Of a DNA stretch of 63,761 bases, positions 15,379 to 25,414 are shown one piece after another. This stretch comes from an uncultured Bacilli bacterium (GTDB lineage Bacteria; Bacillota_I; Bacilli_A; RF39; UBA660): NCBI GenBank assembly GCA_934087515.1, contig CAKOIY010000002.1:1-63761 (forward strand), read 5' to 3'. Position 1 is the first letter of the stretch, and each line of letters begins with the position of its first letter. The notes below the pieces were generated by a model that saw nothing but the letters and a program-made list of their open reading frames with translations, had not been told where the DNA came from and made no database searches. The translations under genes were made by a program, and so were the position numbers.

Positions 15379-17758
15379 GTTAATAGAAGAAAAATGGCAA
15401 AAGTATTGGGATGAAAATAAGACTTTTAAGACTGATATATGGGATTTTAGTAAACCTAAGTTTTATGCTCTTGATATGTTTCCTTATCCTAGTGGGGTAG
15501 GTCTTCATGCTGGGCATCCAGAGGGGTATACTGCTACTGATATTGTATCTCGTATGAAAAGGATGCAAGGTTATAATGTTCTTCATCCAATGGGATTTGA
15601 TTCTTTTGGGCTTCCAGCTGAACAATATGCGGTTAATACTGGGAATCATCCTGCTGAGTTTACTAATTATAATATTGGAACATTTACCAAACAATTAAAA
15701 ATGTTGGGATTTGATTTTGATTGGGATAGATTTATTTCTACTAGTGATCCTAAATATTATAAGTGGACTCAATGGATTTTTAAGAGACTTTATGAGGATA
15801 GACTTGCTAAACTTGTTGATATGCCTGTTAATTGGTGTGAGGAACTTGGTACTGTTCTTGCTAATGATGAGGTTATTGATGGTAAGAGTGAACGTGGTGG
15901 TTTTCCTGTTGTTAGAAAAAATATGAAGCAATGGGTAATTGATATGCCTAAGTATGCTGAAAGATTACTTGATGGTTTGAATGATATAGATTGGCCAGAA
16001 TCTACTAAGGAAATTGAAAGAAACTGGATTGGAAAGAGTGTTGGAGCAGAGGTTAATTTTAAGGTTGTAGGTTTTGATGAAGAATTTACAGTATTTACTA
16101 CTCGTCCAGATACTTTGTTTGGGGCAACTTATTGTGTTTTAGCTCCTGAACATGCTCTTGTTGATTTAATAACTACTTCTTCAAAGAAGAAAGAAGTTGA
16201 ATCTTATAAAATGGTATGTGCTTCTAAGAGTGATTTGGAAAGAACAGAACTTAATAAAGAAAAGACTGGTGTTTTTACTGGTAGTTATGCTGTTAATCCT
16301 ATTAATGGTAGTGAAATACCTATTTTTATAAGTGATTATGTTCTTGCTAGTTATGGTACTGGTGCTATTATGGCTGTTCCTGCTCATGATGAGAGGGATT
16401 ATGAGTTTGCTAAGAAGTTTAATCTTGATATAATTCCTGTTTTAGAAGGTGGGGATGTGTCTAAAGAAGCTTATACTGGTGATGGTGTTCATATTAATTC
16501 TGAGTTTTTAAATGGTCTTAATAAGGAAGAAGCTATTAATAGTGTTATTAAGTTTTTAGAAGATAAGAAATGTGGTAATAAGAAGGTTAATTATCGTCTT
16601 AGAGAATGGATTTTTGCTCGTCAAAGATATTGGGGTGAACCTGTACCTATTGTTTATTTTGAGGATGGTACTATGAAAGCTTTGGATGATAAAGATTTGC
16701 CTCTTGTGCTACCTCTTCTTAAAGATTATAGGGGTAAGAATGGTAAGGCTCCTTTAGATAGTGCTACTGAATGGAAGAATGTTGTGATTGATGGTAAGAA
16801 GGGTGTTAGGGAAACTTCTACTATGCCAGGTTCTGCTGGTTCTTCTTGGTATTATTTACGTTATATTGATCCTCATAATAATGAGGTGTTTGCAGATAAG
16901 AAATTAATTGAACACTGGATGCCTGTTGATCTTTATGTTGGAGGACCTGAACATGCTTGTGGACATTTACTTTATGCAAGAATGTGGAATAATTATTTAT
17001 ATGATAAAGGACTTGTTTCTGTAAAAGAGCCTTTTAAAAAGTTAGTACATCAAGGAATGATTCTTGGTTCTAATGGTCAAAAAATGGGAAAAAGATTTCC
17101 TAAATATGTTGTTAATCCTAATGATATTGTTAATGAATATGGAGCAGATACTTTAAGACTTTATGAAATGTTTATGGGACCGCTTGAGGCTGATAAACCT
17201 TGGAATGATAAAGGTGTTTTGGGAGCAAGAAAGTTTTTGGAAAGAGTATGGAGACTTTATTTAGAAGAAGATAAAATATGTGATAAGGAAAATAGTAATC
17301 TTGATAAGGTTTATAATGAAACTGTAAAAAAGGTTACTGAAGATTTTGAAACACTTAATTTTAATACTGCAGTAAGTCAAATGATGATTTTTATTAATAG
17401 TGTTTATAAGGAAGATGTTTTTCCTTTAAGTTATGCTCTTAATTTCTTGAAGCTTCTTAATCCTATTTGTCCTCATATGACTGAAGAATTATGGGAAAGA
17501 TTGGGACATAATGATACTATTGCTTTTGAAAAGTGGCCTTCATATGATGAAAGTAAGCTTGTGTGTGATACTAAGGTAATTGCTGTACAAGTTAATGGTA
17601 AAGTACGTGGTGAAGTAACTATTTCTGTTCTTGATGATGAGGATAGTGTTAAGGAAAAGGCTTTATCTTTAGATAATGTTAAGAGGCATATTGAAGGAAA
17701 AGAGATAGTTAAGATTATTGTTATAAAAGATAAAATTGTTAATATTGTTGTTAAATAA
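15368..17758 (+). CDS. leuS: Leucyl-tRNA synthetase
   Basis: Charges tRNA-Leu with leucine. The 796-residue class I enzyme has the HIGH-type motif in HAGHPEGYTATD (about residue 45), the CP1 editing region (TTRPDTLFGATY, GTGAIMAVPAHDERDYEFA), the LeuRS-specific EHACGHLLYARMW, and the KMSKS equivalent KMGKR (about 574), a variant seen in other Bacillota. The start ATG 15368 sits within the end of the previous gene, with AGGAAAGGA about ten bases upstream. No T-box leader is present. A terminator follows at 17769. Confidence 0.97.
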   Translation: MNHKLIEEKWQKYWDENKTFKTDIWDFSKPKFYALDMFPYPSGVGLHAGHPEGYTATDIVSRMKRMQGYNVLHPMGFDSFGLPAEQYAVNTGNHPAEFTNYNIGTFTKQLKMLGFDFDWDRFISTSDPKYYKWTQWIFKRLYEDRLAKLVDMPVNWCEELGTVLANDEVIDGKSERGGFPVVRKNMKQWVIDMPKYAERLLDGLNDIDWPESTKEIERNWIGKSVGAEVNFKVVGFDEEFTVFTTRPDTLFGATYCVLAPEHALVDLITTSSKKKEVESYKMVCASKSDLERTELNKEKTGVFTGSYAVNPINGSEIPIFISDYVLASYGTGAIMAVPAHDERDYEFAKKFNLDIIPVLEGGDVSKEAYTGDGVHINSEFLNGLNKEEAINSVIKFLEDKKCGNKKVNYRLREWIFARQRYWGEPVPIVYFEDGTMKALDDKDLPLVLPLLKDYRGKNGKAPLDSATEWKNVVIDGKKGVRETSTMPGSAGSSWYYLRYIDPHNNEVFADKKLIEHWMPVDLYVGGPEHACGHLLYARMWNNYLYDKGLVSVKEPFKKLVHQGMILGSNGQKMGKRFPKYVVNPNDIVNEYGADTLRLYEMFMGPLEADKPWNDKGVLGARKFLERVWRLYLEEDKICDKENSNLDKVYNETVKKVTEDFETLNFNTAVSQMMIFINSVYKEDVFPLSYALNFLKLLNPICPHMTEELWERLGHNDTIAFEKWPSYDESKLVCDTKVIAVQVNGKVRGEVTISVLDDEDSVKEKALSLDNVKRHIEGKEIVKIIVIKDKIVNIVVK

Positions 17759-17768
17759 TTGTATAATT

Positions 17769-17800
17769 GATATAGGAATTTATTTTCTTATATCTTTTTT
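17769..17800 (+). terminator. Terminator of leuS
   Basis: GATATAGG (17769-17776) pairs with CTTATATC (17787-17794) with one G-U pair, followed by TTTTTT. Confidence 0.75.
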
Positions 17801-17854
17801 GTTTTGTATTTTTGATTGTTTTGTTGCTTTTTTACGTAAAAATTTGTTAATAAT

Positions 17855-17884
17855 TTGGTAATATTTTGTTTTTTAATGTATAAT
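17855..17884 (+). promoter_or_regulatory. Promoter of parC
   Basis: TTGGTA (17855-17860), 18 bp, TATAAT (17879-17884), 18 bp before the ATG at 17903. Confidence 0.6.
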
Positions 17885-17902
17885 AAGTATGGTGATTTAT
17901 AA

Positions 17903-20455
17903 ATGAATGATACAAAAATTGCACTTGAGAGGATACATGAGTATTCTTTAGAAGAGATAATGGGACTTAGTTTTGGAAGATATTCTAAGTATATAATACA
18001 AGATAGGGCTATTCCAGATGTTAGGGATGGTCTTAAGCCTGTTCAAAGAAGAATTTTATATGGAATGTTTCGTGAACATAATACATATGATAAGCCTTAT
18101 AGAAAGAGTGCTAAAACTGTTGGTAGTATAATGGGTAATTATCATCCTCATGGTGATAGTTCTATTTATGAGGCTATGGTTCGTATGAGTCAATGGTGGA
18201 AACAAAATACTCCTTATATTGATATGCAAGGTAATAATGGTTCTATTGATGGGGATAGTCCTGCTGCAATGCGTTATACAGAAGCTAGGCTTTCTAAAGT
18301 TAGTAATGAGCTTTTAAAAGATATTGATAAAGATACTGTTACATGGGCTCCTAACTTTGATGATACAGAGCTTGAACCTACAGTGCTTCCTGCTAAGTTT
18401 CCTAATTTACTTGTTAATGGTACAACTGGTATAAGTGCTGGTTATGCTACTAATATTCCTCCACATAATTTAGGAGAAGTTATTGATGCTACAATTAAGA
18501 GAATAGATAGTCCTAATTGTAGGTTGGAAACAATTTTAGAAATAATAAAAGGTCCTGATTTTCCAACAGGGGGTGTGGTATATGAAGCTGATGGTATTAC
18601 TAAGGCTTTTACTTCAGGACGTGGTAAGATAATTGTTAGAGCTAAACTTGAGGTAACTAAGGTTAAGGGAAAAACAAATATTATTGTTACAGAGATTCCT
18701 TTTGATGTACTTAAGTCTAATATTACGAGAAAGATTGATGAAATACGTATTGATAAGAAAATTGAAGGTATTGCTGAAGTTCGTGATGAGACTGATAAGG
18801 AAGGACTTAGAATAGTTATTGAACTTAAAGCTGGTGCTAATACTGATTTAATTCTTAATTATTTATATAAAAATACTGAACTTCAAACTTCATATAATTA
18901 TAATATGATAGCAATAGTTAATCGTCGCCCTAGGTTACTTGGAATAATGGACATAATTGATGCTCATCTTGCTCATTATAAAGAAGTTGTTCTTAAGAGG
19001 ACTGCTTTTGATCTTGCTCATGCTAAAAAAAGGCTTCATATAGTTGAAGGACTTATTAAGGCTATTTCTATACTTGATGAAGTTATTAGAGTAATTCGTG
19101 CCAGTAAGAATAAGGCAGATGCTAAGGTTAATTTAGTTAAGGAATTTGATTTTACTGAGGATCAGGCTGAGGCTATTGTTGTTTTACAACTTTATAGACT
19201 TACTAATACTGATATTACAACTTTGGAAGAAGAACTTAATAACCTTAATATTATAATTATTGCTTTATCTAAGATAATAAATGAAGAAGAAGAACTTAAG
19301 AGGGTTATGAAGGAAGAACTTAGAGTAATGAAGAAAGAATATGCGATTCCTAGAAAGACTGTTATTACCAATGAAGAAGCGATTATAAAAATTGATGAGA
19401 AAGCAATGATTCCTAATGAAGAAGTTGTGGTTTTAATAACTAAGGATGGTTATGTTAAGAGAACTTCTATGAGAGGGTATAATGCTAATAGTGATGATCC
19501 TTTGCTTAAAGAAGGGGATTATATAATTGGACTTTATAAGCAAAGAACTATTGATACGCTTCTTGTGTTTACTAATTTGGGTAATTATTTGTTTTTACCT
19601 GTTCATGAGATTCCTGATATTAAGTGGAAAATGCTTGGTAAACATATAAGTAATATTATTAAGCTTTCAGAAAATGAAGAAATTGTAAGTGCTATTCCAG
19701 TTAATAATTTTGATGCAAAGATTGATATTTCAATTGTTAGTAAGAATGGTATGATTAAGAAGACTAGTTTAAGTGATTTTAAAGTTAGTAGATATAGTAA
19801 ACCAATTTCTTGTATGAAACTCAAAGATGGAGATTTTGTTATTAATGCATTTTTAGTTAAATATAATGATATATTTGTTAGTACTTATAATGCTTATGGA
19901 CTTTGGTTTGATATGGGAGAGGTTCCAACTTCTGGTATTAAGTCTAGTGGTGTTAAAGCTATTAATTTAAAAGATGATTATGTGATAAGTGCTAATATAT
20001 TTGACAAAAATAAAGAATATGTTACAATATTTACTAATAACAGAACTGCTAAAAGGGTTAGACTTGAGGAATTTGAGAAATCTTCAAGGGCTCGAAGGGG
20101 ATTACTTTTATTAAGAGAGGTTAAGACTAATCCTTATAAGGTTATTAAGACGTTTATTGTAGATAATCGTGATTATTTTGGATTTAAAATAGGTAATTCT
20201 ATTTCTAATTTAAAGAATACTGAAATAACTATAGCAGATCGTTATAAGACTGGTTCTACTATATTTAAAGATGATATTGATGATATATTTGTTATTAAGT
20301 CTTTAGAAGAAGATATATCTGTTAATGGTGATAATCTTGATGAGGAGAACGAGATTGAAATTTTAGAAAGTAATAAAGAGGAGATTAAGCCTCATCAAGT
20401 GTCTTTGCTTGAGATAGATGATAGGCTTAGAGAAATAGATGATTTTCTAAAATAG
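17903..20455 (+). CDS. parC: DNA topoisomerase IV subunit A
   Basis: The DNA-cleaving subunit that decatenates chromosomes. It has 850 residues, with the breakage-rejoining domain up to about residue 490 and a C-terminal beta-pinwheel (repeats around LVFTNLGNYLFLPV, VSKNGMIKKTSL, IFTNNRTAKRVRL). Active-site Tyr lies in AAMRYTEARLS (about residue 122). The sequences DKPYRKSAKTVG and NYHPHGDSS favour ParC over GyrA. parE is not adjacent, unlike the usual parE-parC order. It is followed 10 nt later by a small gene, probably in the same operon. Confidence 0.93.
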   Translation: MNDTKIALERIHEYSLEEIMGLSFGRYSKYIIQDRAIPDVRDGLKPVQRRILYGMFREHNTYDKPYRKSAKTVGSIMGNYHPHGDSSIYEAMVRMSQWWKQNTPYIDMQGNNGSIDGDSPAAMRYTEARLSKVSNELLKDIDKDTVTWAPNFDDTELEPTVLPAKFPNLLVNGTTGISAGYATNIPPHNLGEVIDATIKRIDSPNCRLETILEIIKGPDFPTGGVVYEADGITKAFTSGRGKIIVRAKLEVTKVKGKTNIIVTEIPFDVLKSNITRKIDEIRIDKKIEGIAEVRDETDKEGLRIVIELKAGANTDLILNYLYKNTELQTSYNYNMIAIVNRRPRLLGIMDIIDAHLAHYKEVVLKRTAFDLAHAKKRLHIVEGLIKAISILDEVIRVIRASKNKADAKVNLVKEFDFTEDQAEAIVVLQLYRLTNTDITTLEEELNNLNIIIIALSKIINEEEELKRVMKEELRVMKKEYAIPRKTVITNEEAIIKIDEKAMIPNEEVVVLITKDGYVKRTSMRGYNANSDDPLLKEGDYIIGLYKQRTIDTLLVFTNLGNYLFLPVHEIPDIKWKMLGKHISNIIKLSENEEIVSAIPVNNFDAKIDISIVSKNGMIKKTSLSDFKVSRYSKPISCMKLKDGDFVINAFLVKYNDIFVSTYNAYGLWFDMGEVPTSGIKSSGVKAINLKDDYVISANIFDKNKEYVTIFTNNRTAKRVRLEEFEKSSRARRGLLLLREVKTNPYKVIKTFIVDNRDYFGFKIGNSISNLKNTEITIADRYKTGSTIFKDDIDDIFVIKSLEEDISVNGDNLDEENEIEILESNKEEIKPHQVSLLEIDDRLREIDDFLK

Positions 20456-20465
20456 GAGGTTTTTC

Positions 20466-20972
20466 ATGGAAAATAAATTGGTTGATAAGAAAAGTTTTTA
20501 TAAATTAATGGCTGAAATATTTGAAAATTTGCATGGCCATGTTGCATTTATGTCTGGTGTTGATGATAAGAAAAGATATTGTAAGATTGATGATGATTTT
20601 TATAAATGTAAAGTTGAAAATGCTTTTTTAGTAGATTTTAATATGAATCAAATATTTGCTACTTCTAAACCAATATCGGGTGTTAAGCATTTTGGAAATA
20701 ATGTTACAAGTTCTGAAAAAAAATTTAATCCAGATGTTTTGAGTTTAGTAGAAATATGTGATATTGTAGAAAGAGAAAAAGAAAGGTATCCTTTTGTTGA
20801 TAAAGTTCCAGAATTAATTTCTACTATTGATGATATGAATAGTGAAGAGGAAGCATCAGTGTTATTTATTGATGATGAAGTTGTAGATCTTGCTAGTTTG
20901 GTTTATTGTGATTATGTTAATAAGACTAAAAATGATAATTGTAAGAAATCTATTAGAATAAAGATTAAGTAA
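20466..20972 (+). CDS. Hypothetical protein downstream of parC
   Basis: A 168-residue acidic soluble protein (motifs GVDDKKRYCKIDDDFYKC and LFIDDEVVDLASLVYCDY) ending in a basic IRIKIK tail. No family recognised. The start has AGGAGG (20455-20460), overlapping the parC stop, and the gap is 10 nt, so it is probably translated with parC. It is followed by a terminator. Confidence 0.7.
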   Translation: MENKLVDKKSFYKLMAEIFENLHGHVAFMSGVDDKKRYCKIDDDFYKCKVENAFLVDFNMNQIFATSKPISGVKHFGNNVTSSEKKFNPDVLSLVEICDIVEREKERYPFVDKVPELISTIDDMNSEEEASVLFIDDEVVDLASLVYCDYVNKTKNDNCKKSIRIKIK

Positions 20973-20999
20973 GAATGATGTTAGTTTTGTAATAATAAA

Positions 21000-21030
21000 A
21001 ATGTATAAGGAATTCTTATGCATTTTTTTG
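21000..21030 (+). terminator. Terminator of the parC operon
   Basis: AATGTATAAG (21000-21009) pairs with CTTATGCATT (21015-21024) with one G-U pair, then a T run. Confidence 0.8.
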
Positions 21031-21075
21031 TTGAAAATAAAATATTTATAAATGGGTATGTCTCTTTTTATTTTG

Positions 21076-21102
21076 CAAAGAAAAAAAGCCATGAGGCTTT
21101 AT
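21076..21102 (-). terminator. Terminator of the 21099 surface gene
   Basis: On the - strand AAAGCC-TCAT-GGCTTT is followed by a T run. The stop codon lies within the stem. Confidence 0.8.
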
Positions 21103-22673
21103 TTTACTACGATAGATTTTGTTTTGCTCCATGTTGAATAATATGTTTTACCTTGTATTGTTTTGTAGGTTCTAACTTTTATGTAGTATCTTTTATTAGA
21201 TTTTAGTTTTTTTATTGTTGTTTTGGTTTTAGTATTTTTAATTTTTATTGTTTTACTATTTTTAAAGTTTTTGTTTTGTGAATAAGTTATTTGATAACCA
21301 GTTGTTTGTATTGCTTGTTTTTTAATTTTTAGTGTTATACTTTTCTTTCCTTTTTGAAGGTTTGTTATGTATGTTGTTTTTGGATTTATTGTAAAGTATA
21401 GTTTTTCTTTATTTAGATTTTTATAATTATTTATATAGATTATTTCTACATAATATGTTCCAACGTTTTTTCTTCCTTTTTGATAGTTTAGTTTATAATC
21501 TTTATCTTTAATAAGTGTTCTTCCTAAATTATTAATTATTTTTACTTCTGGAGTTCTTACTTTATTATTATAGGTATATGTTTTTGTGCTTAGTGATTTA
21601 GTTTTAGGAGTGGATACTATGATGACATTTTGTTCTTTTGTAAAGGTAAGTCCATTTTTTGTAATTGTTTCTTTATTGTTTATAATGCTTGTTTTGCTAA
21701 TGTATGTATCGATATTATTTTGTTGTGGTATAGCTATTCCTCCGATTGTATTAGATTTAGTTTTAAATATACCTTCGTTTAAAACTATATTATTTGCAGT
21801 TTCTAATATTTGTAGTCCTGCCATTGTGTTACTGATGAATGTACCACCGTTTATTGTTGTGTTTTCTGTTGTTCTTACAGCGTGTTGACTATTACTTGTG
21901 AATGTACCACTGTTGATGATAAGTGTTCCTTTTTCATTTAATATGGCATTTTTGTTTGCAGTTACTGTACTATTTGTTATTGTTGTTACTGCATTTTGAG
22001 TATTACTATGTATTCCTATACCATTTGTGGATGCATTTATGATTGTTATTTCTGAATTTGTTATATTTACTTTGCCATTTGTGTTTTCAATTCCTGTTTC
22101 TCCAGAAGTGTTTCCTATTTTTACATTAGAATTTGTTATATTAACTTGTGAGTTTTTAAGTGCTGATATAACAGTTTTTTCTCCTTGAATAGTTGAATTT
22201 ATTATATTTGTTTTACTGTATTCATAACTATAAACAGCTGGTTTTGTTCCTCCGCTAATTATTTTTGTATTTTCTATTGTTATAGTTCCTGATTTAGAAG
22301 CATTATAAATTGTAAAGTTTGATTCTGATTTTATGTAGTCGTTATCTTTTTTACTTGTATCGGTTATTTTGATGTTTTTAGAAGTTCCTAAAATAAATAT
22401 TTTGTTATTTCCTAGATAAATTCCATTTCCATTTAAATCCAATGTTAATGCTTCATTGTTATTAAATACTATGTCTTGGTTTAGTTCTAGGCTTTTTGTT
22501 AATTTTATTGTGTTATCTGTTATGGTTGCTGTTCCTCCGTAGTAGTAAATATAATACAAAAGTTCTTCTTTTGTTTGAATTGTTTCAGGTGTTTTACCTG
22601 TTTCTGCATTAACATTTATAATTCCTAGTGTAAATATAAATGCTATTGCTAATAAATATTTTATTTTTTTCAT
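21099..22673 (-). CDS. Secreted beta-helix surface protein with Ig-like and FN3-like C-terminus
   Basis: A 524-residue secreted protein: signal peptide (1-23, ending VNA-E), a beta-helix region (about 60-340) with many NxTN/ITNS strands, an Ig-like module (about 345-420: YNNKVRTP ... GRKNVGTY), and a terminal FN3-like module (about 425-524) ending KTKSIVVK. There is no sortase signal or membrane anchor, so attachment is by another route or it is released. The last two modules are homologous to those of the 54032 protein on the opposite strand. Start ATG follows AGGAG. Divergent from the 22808 sensor gene; ligand unknown. Confidence 0.8.
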   Translation of the reverse strand: MKKIKYLLAIAFIFTLGIINVNAETGKTPETIQTKEELLYYIYYYGGTATITDNTIKLTKSLELNQDIVFNNNEALTLDLNGNGIYLGNNKIFILGTSKNIKITDTSKKDNDYIKSESNFTIYNASKSGTITIENTKIISGGTKPAVYSYEYSKTNIINSTIQGEKTVISALKNSQVNITNSNVKIGNTSGETGIENTNGKVNITNSEITIINASTNGIGIHSNTQNAVTTITNSTVTANKNAILNEKGTLIINSGTFTSNSQHAVRTTENTTINGGTFISNTMAGLQILETANNIVLNEGIFKTKSNTIGGIAIPQQNNIDTYISKTSIINNKETITKNGLTFTKEQNVIIVSTPKTKSLSTKTYTYNNKVRTPEVKIINNLGRTLIKDKDYKLNYQKGRKNVGTYYVEIIYINNYKNLNKEKLYFTINPKTTYITNLQKGKKSITLKIKKQAIQTTGYQITYSQNKNFKNSKTIKIKNTKTKTTIKKLKSNKRYYIKVRTYKTIQGKTYYSTWSKTKSIVVK

Positions 22674-22753
22674 AATATCTCCTTTCTATTTCATTATAAG
22701 ATAAATATATTTTTAAGTATATATGTTTTAATTCATGTATTTTTCATACTTTT

Positions 22754-22769
22754 TATGACTTTTGTCATA
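22754..22769. promoter_or_regulatory. Inverted repeat upstream of the sensor operon
   Basis: TATGAC-TTTT-GTCATA is a perfect inverted repeat located nine bases before a TATAAT box at 22778-22783. It covers the place of a -35 box, so an activator or repressor site is plausible. The binding protein is not known; the response regulator at 25415 is one candidate. Confidence 0.45.
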
Positions 22770-22807
22770 ATGTTTGTTATAATATCTTTAAGTTGTGGGT
22801 GATTTAT

Positions 22808-24292
22808 ATGCTTGGTATGCAAGAGGCTTTGATATTTCTTGTTATTTTTACTTTTTGGGTTATAAGAATTTATTATAAGTTATATGATAAGAAAACTAAG
22901 TTTTATGTGTTTATTATTGGTATTTTGATTATTTTTTGGATGGTTATTAGAATAACTAAGGGACTTGTTTATTCTGATGGTATGGCTAGATTTTGTTGGT
23001 ATTTATATTATGTTCCTTTGATATTTGCTCCTTCGTATTTTTATATGTGTGTTTGTTCTTTGACAAATAATTTAAGTAGAAAAAGAAAAATTTTTATATA
23101 TGGTATTTCAAGTTTATTATTATTTTTAGTACTTTCTAATGATTTTCATCAATTGGTGTTTAGGTTTCCTGAGGGTCTTAGTAATTATAATACTTATAAA
23201 CATTTTATTGGATATTATGTTATTTGTATTTATATTTTTTATTTTTTTGGTAAAGGAATGGTTTTGCTTGCTATTAATCAGTTTAAGTTAAAAAAAAGTT
23301 TTAGAGCATTTTTTCCTCTTTTTCTTCTTATTTTAGGGCTTTTATATACTATATTTTATGTTATTGATATTCCATTTTTTAGAGGTAGTAATTTATCTGT
23401 TATACTCAGTGTGCTTATTTGTCTTGGTATTGAACTTATTTTTTATTTAGGACTTATTCCTAATAATAGTAAGTATAAAAAGGCTTTTATTAATTCTTCT
23501 TTGGATATGTTAATTATTTCTTTGGAAGGGGATAATGTTTATACTACTAAAACGTTTAGCAAGGTTCCTAAGTATATTGTTACTGATATAAAGAGTAATT
23601 CTGTTAAAGATATTTATAGGGAAAATGGTGTTATTTATAATGTTGTTTTTAATAAAGATAGTTATGTTGTTATGAAAAGAAATATAGAAGAGTTTAATAG
23701 ATTAAAAAAAGAGATTAAGAAAAGGAGAAAGAGGCTTTTAAAGATTAATTCAAAACTTAAGGGAGAGAATGAGGTTAAGAAGGAATTAGAAGAGGTAAAA
23801 TTACGTAATGAAATTGTTTTGAAGCTTGAAAATAGTATGTATGAAAAAAAGAGTGAAGCTCTTAGTATTTTGGATAATGATAGTGTTAGCCGAGAAGATT
23901 TAGAATATGTAAAGGTTTTAATTTCTTATTGTAAAAGGAAAAGTTCGCTTATTATTTCTGAGCTTAATTATGATGTTTATTGTTCTTTAGAAATTAAGAT
24001 GCTTATAGAAGAATTATTTACTGATTTTAATATTGTTGGTGAAGTTGTAGTAGATAGTATTAGTGTTAGTAGTTATGATATGTCTATTATATATGATATT
24101 GTTTTTGAGGTTTTGAAAAAGTGTAAATGTGTTATGTTGTTTGTTTCTTTAGATGGTAGTAAAATAAAGCTTAGATTTATTCTTGATGAAGATATTGATA
24201 TTATTATGGCTAATAATATAAGTTTTAGAAAATGTACTTATGGAGAGGATACTGAACTTATTTATTCTTTTAATAGGAGTGATGTTTTATGA
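22808..24292 (+). CDS. Seven-helix membrane sensor protein, degenerate kinase
   Basis: A 494-residue protein. The first 230 residues hold seven hydrophobic segments, like the N-terminal 7TM sensor region of some histidine kinases. A Lys/Glu-rich coiled coil follows (about 290-345). The rest resembles the dimerisation and the start of an ATPase region, but I see no phospho-acceptor His motif and no N, G1 or G2 box. It overlaps the next kinase gene by four bases (ATGA), so it likely acts as a partner subunit. ATG 22808 follows GGGTGAT. Confidence 0.7.
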   Translation: MLGMQEALIFLVIFTFWVIRIYYKLYDKKTKFYVFIIGILIIFWMVIRITKGLVYSDGMARFCWYLYYVPLIFAPSYFYMCVCSLTNNLSRKRKIFIYGISSLLLFLVLSNDFHQLVFRFPEGLSNYNTYKHFIGYYVICIYIFYFFGKGMVLLAINQFKLKKSFRAFFPLFLLILGLLYTIFYVIDIPFFRGSNLSVILSVLICLGIELIFYLGLIPNNSKYKKAFINSSLDMLIISLEGDNVYTTKTFSKVPKYIVTDIKSNSVKDIYRENGVIYNVVFNKDSYVVMKRNIEEFNRLKKEIKKRRKRLLKINSKLKGENEVKKELEEVKLRNEIVLKLENSMYEKKSEALSILDNDSVSREDLEYVKVLISYCKRKSSLIISELNYDVYCSLEIKMLIEELFTDFNIVGEVVVDSISVSSYDMSIIYDIVFEVLKKCKCVMLFVSLDGSKIKLRFILDEDIDIIMANNISFRKCTYGEDTELIYSFNRSDVL

Positions 24293-25404
24293 GATATGTG
24301 ATTTTTGCCTCAATGATTAGTATTATTTTGCAAATATATATAGTTTCGAAGTGTTTTTGTTATAAAGGTTGTAATGTTGTTTTTAGATGGTTTAATGTTT
24401 TAGTTTTTTTGTCTTTATTTGTTTTATGTTTTTATAATATGAATATGTTTAATGAGGATGTTTTTAGTTTATGTTTTATATTTATTTCTTTATTTTTTGT
24501 TGTTTATGTTTTTTTAGTGTTTGTATGGATTTTTACAAATAGGAATAGATATATTTCTTTATTTTCTGTTAAGGGAGCTTTGGATAAGTCTTATAATGGT
24601 ATAATGTTTTTTGATAGAAGGGGAGAGGTATTTCTTATTAATAATTCTATGAGAAAACTTCTTTGTTCTCTTGAAATTTATGATTGTTTTTTAGAACAGT
24701 TAATTTCTAAGAGTTTTAAGAAGATAAATGATGATTATTTGTTAAGAAATAATAGTGATGTATGGCTTATTAAGGTTATTTCTTCGTATGAGGTACATGC
24801 TATTATGGTTACTGATATATATAAACTTAATGAGGAGTATGAGAAACAGAATAGGTTTTTGGAGGAGTATAATAAGAGACTTTTTGATGTTTTGGAAAGA
24901 ACTAAAGAAACGCGTAAGGGGAAAAATTTAATAAAAATTAAGAATGAATTTCATGATCTTTTAGGACATAGATTATCTTTATTTAAGGGATATCTTGATA
25001 GTGATAATATTTCTATTGATGATATAAAGTATATGATTAATAATTTGTTTGTTGATGATTCAAAGATTGATAGTATTAAAAAATTAAATAAATTGGTGGA
25101 AATATATAAAGTTTTGGGGATAAATATTAATGTTAAAGGAAAACTGCCAGGTGATAAAATAGGAGATACTTTTTTTGAGGTAATTCGTGAGGGAATTACT
25201 AATGCTATTTTGCATGGTGGTAGTAGGAATATTGATGTTAATATAAAAAGGGATTCTATGATAATAAGTAATGATGGTACTGTTCCTAGTAGTGAAATAA
25301 TATATGGAGAGGGGATTAAGGGAATGAAAAGAAAACTTGCTTTGTTAGGGGGTTATCTTGTTATTGAATATAAAGATAGATTTGTTTTAAAGGTTAAAAT
25401 ATAA
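24289..25404 (+). CDS. Sensor histidine kinase (HisKA_3/NarX-LytS-like)
   Basis: A 371-residue membrane kinase. Three or four transmembrane helices (1-85), a PAS-like middle (about 95-170), a coiled coil, then FHDLLGH (about 222-228) with the probable phospho-acceptor His. The ATPase domain has the N box in REGITNAILHGG (about 300), a G1 region at ISNDG (about 324), and GIKGMKRKLALLGG (about 343). It overlaps the 22808 gene and is coded convergently with the LuxR-type regulator at 25415, 10 nt away, an uncommon arrangement for a partner pair. Confidence 0.85.
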   Translation: MRYVIFASMISIILQIYIVSKCFCYKGCNVVFRWFNVLVFLSLFVLCFYNMNMFNEDVFSLCFIFISLFFVVYVFLVFVWIFTNRNRYISLFSVKGALDKSYNGIMFFDRRGEVFLINNSMRKLLCSLEIYDCFLEQLISKSFKKINDDYLLRNNSDVWLIKVISSYEVHAIMVTDIYKLNEEYEKQNRFLEEYNKRLFDVLERTKETRKGKNLIKIKNEFHDLLGHRLSLFKGYLDSDNISIDDIKYMINNLFVDDSKIDSIKKLNKLVEIYKVLGININVKGKLPGDKIGDTFFEVIREGITNAILHGGSRNIDVNIKRDSMIISNDGTVPSSEIIYGEGIKGMKRKLALLGGYLVIEYKDRFVLKVKI

Positions 25405-25414
25405 AAAAGATGGT

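Noticed and set aside
15368..17758. KMGKR in LeuRS as a damaged catalytic motif
   Set aside because: KMGKR in place of KMSKS is a known variant in LeuRS of several Bacillota; the rest of the enzyme is intact.
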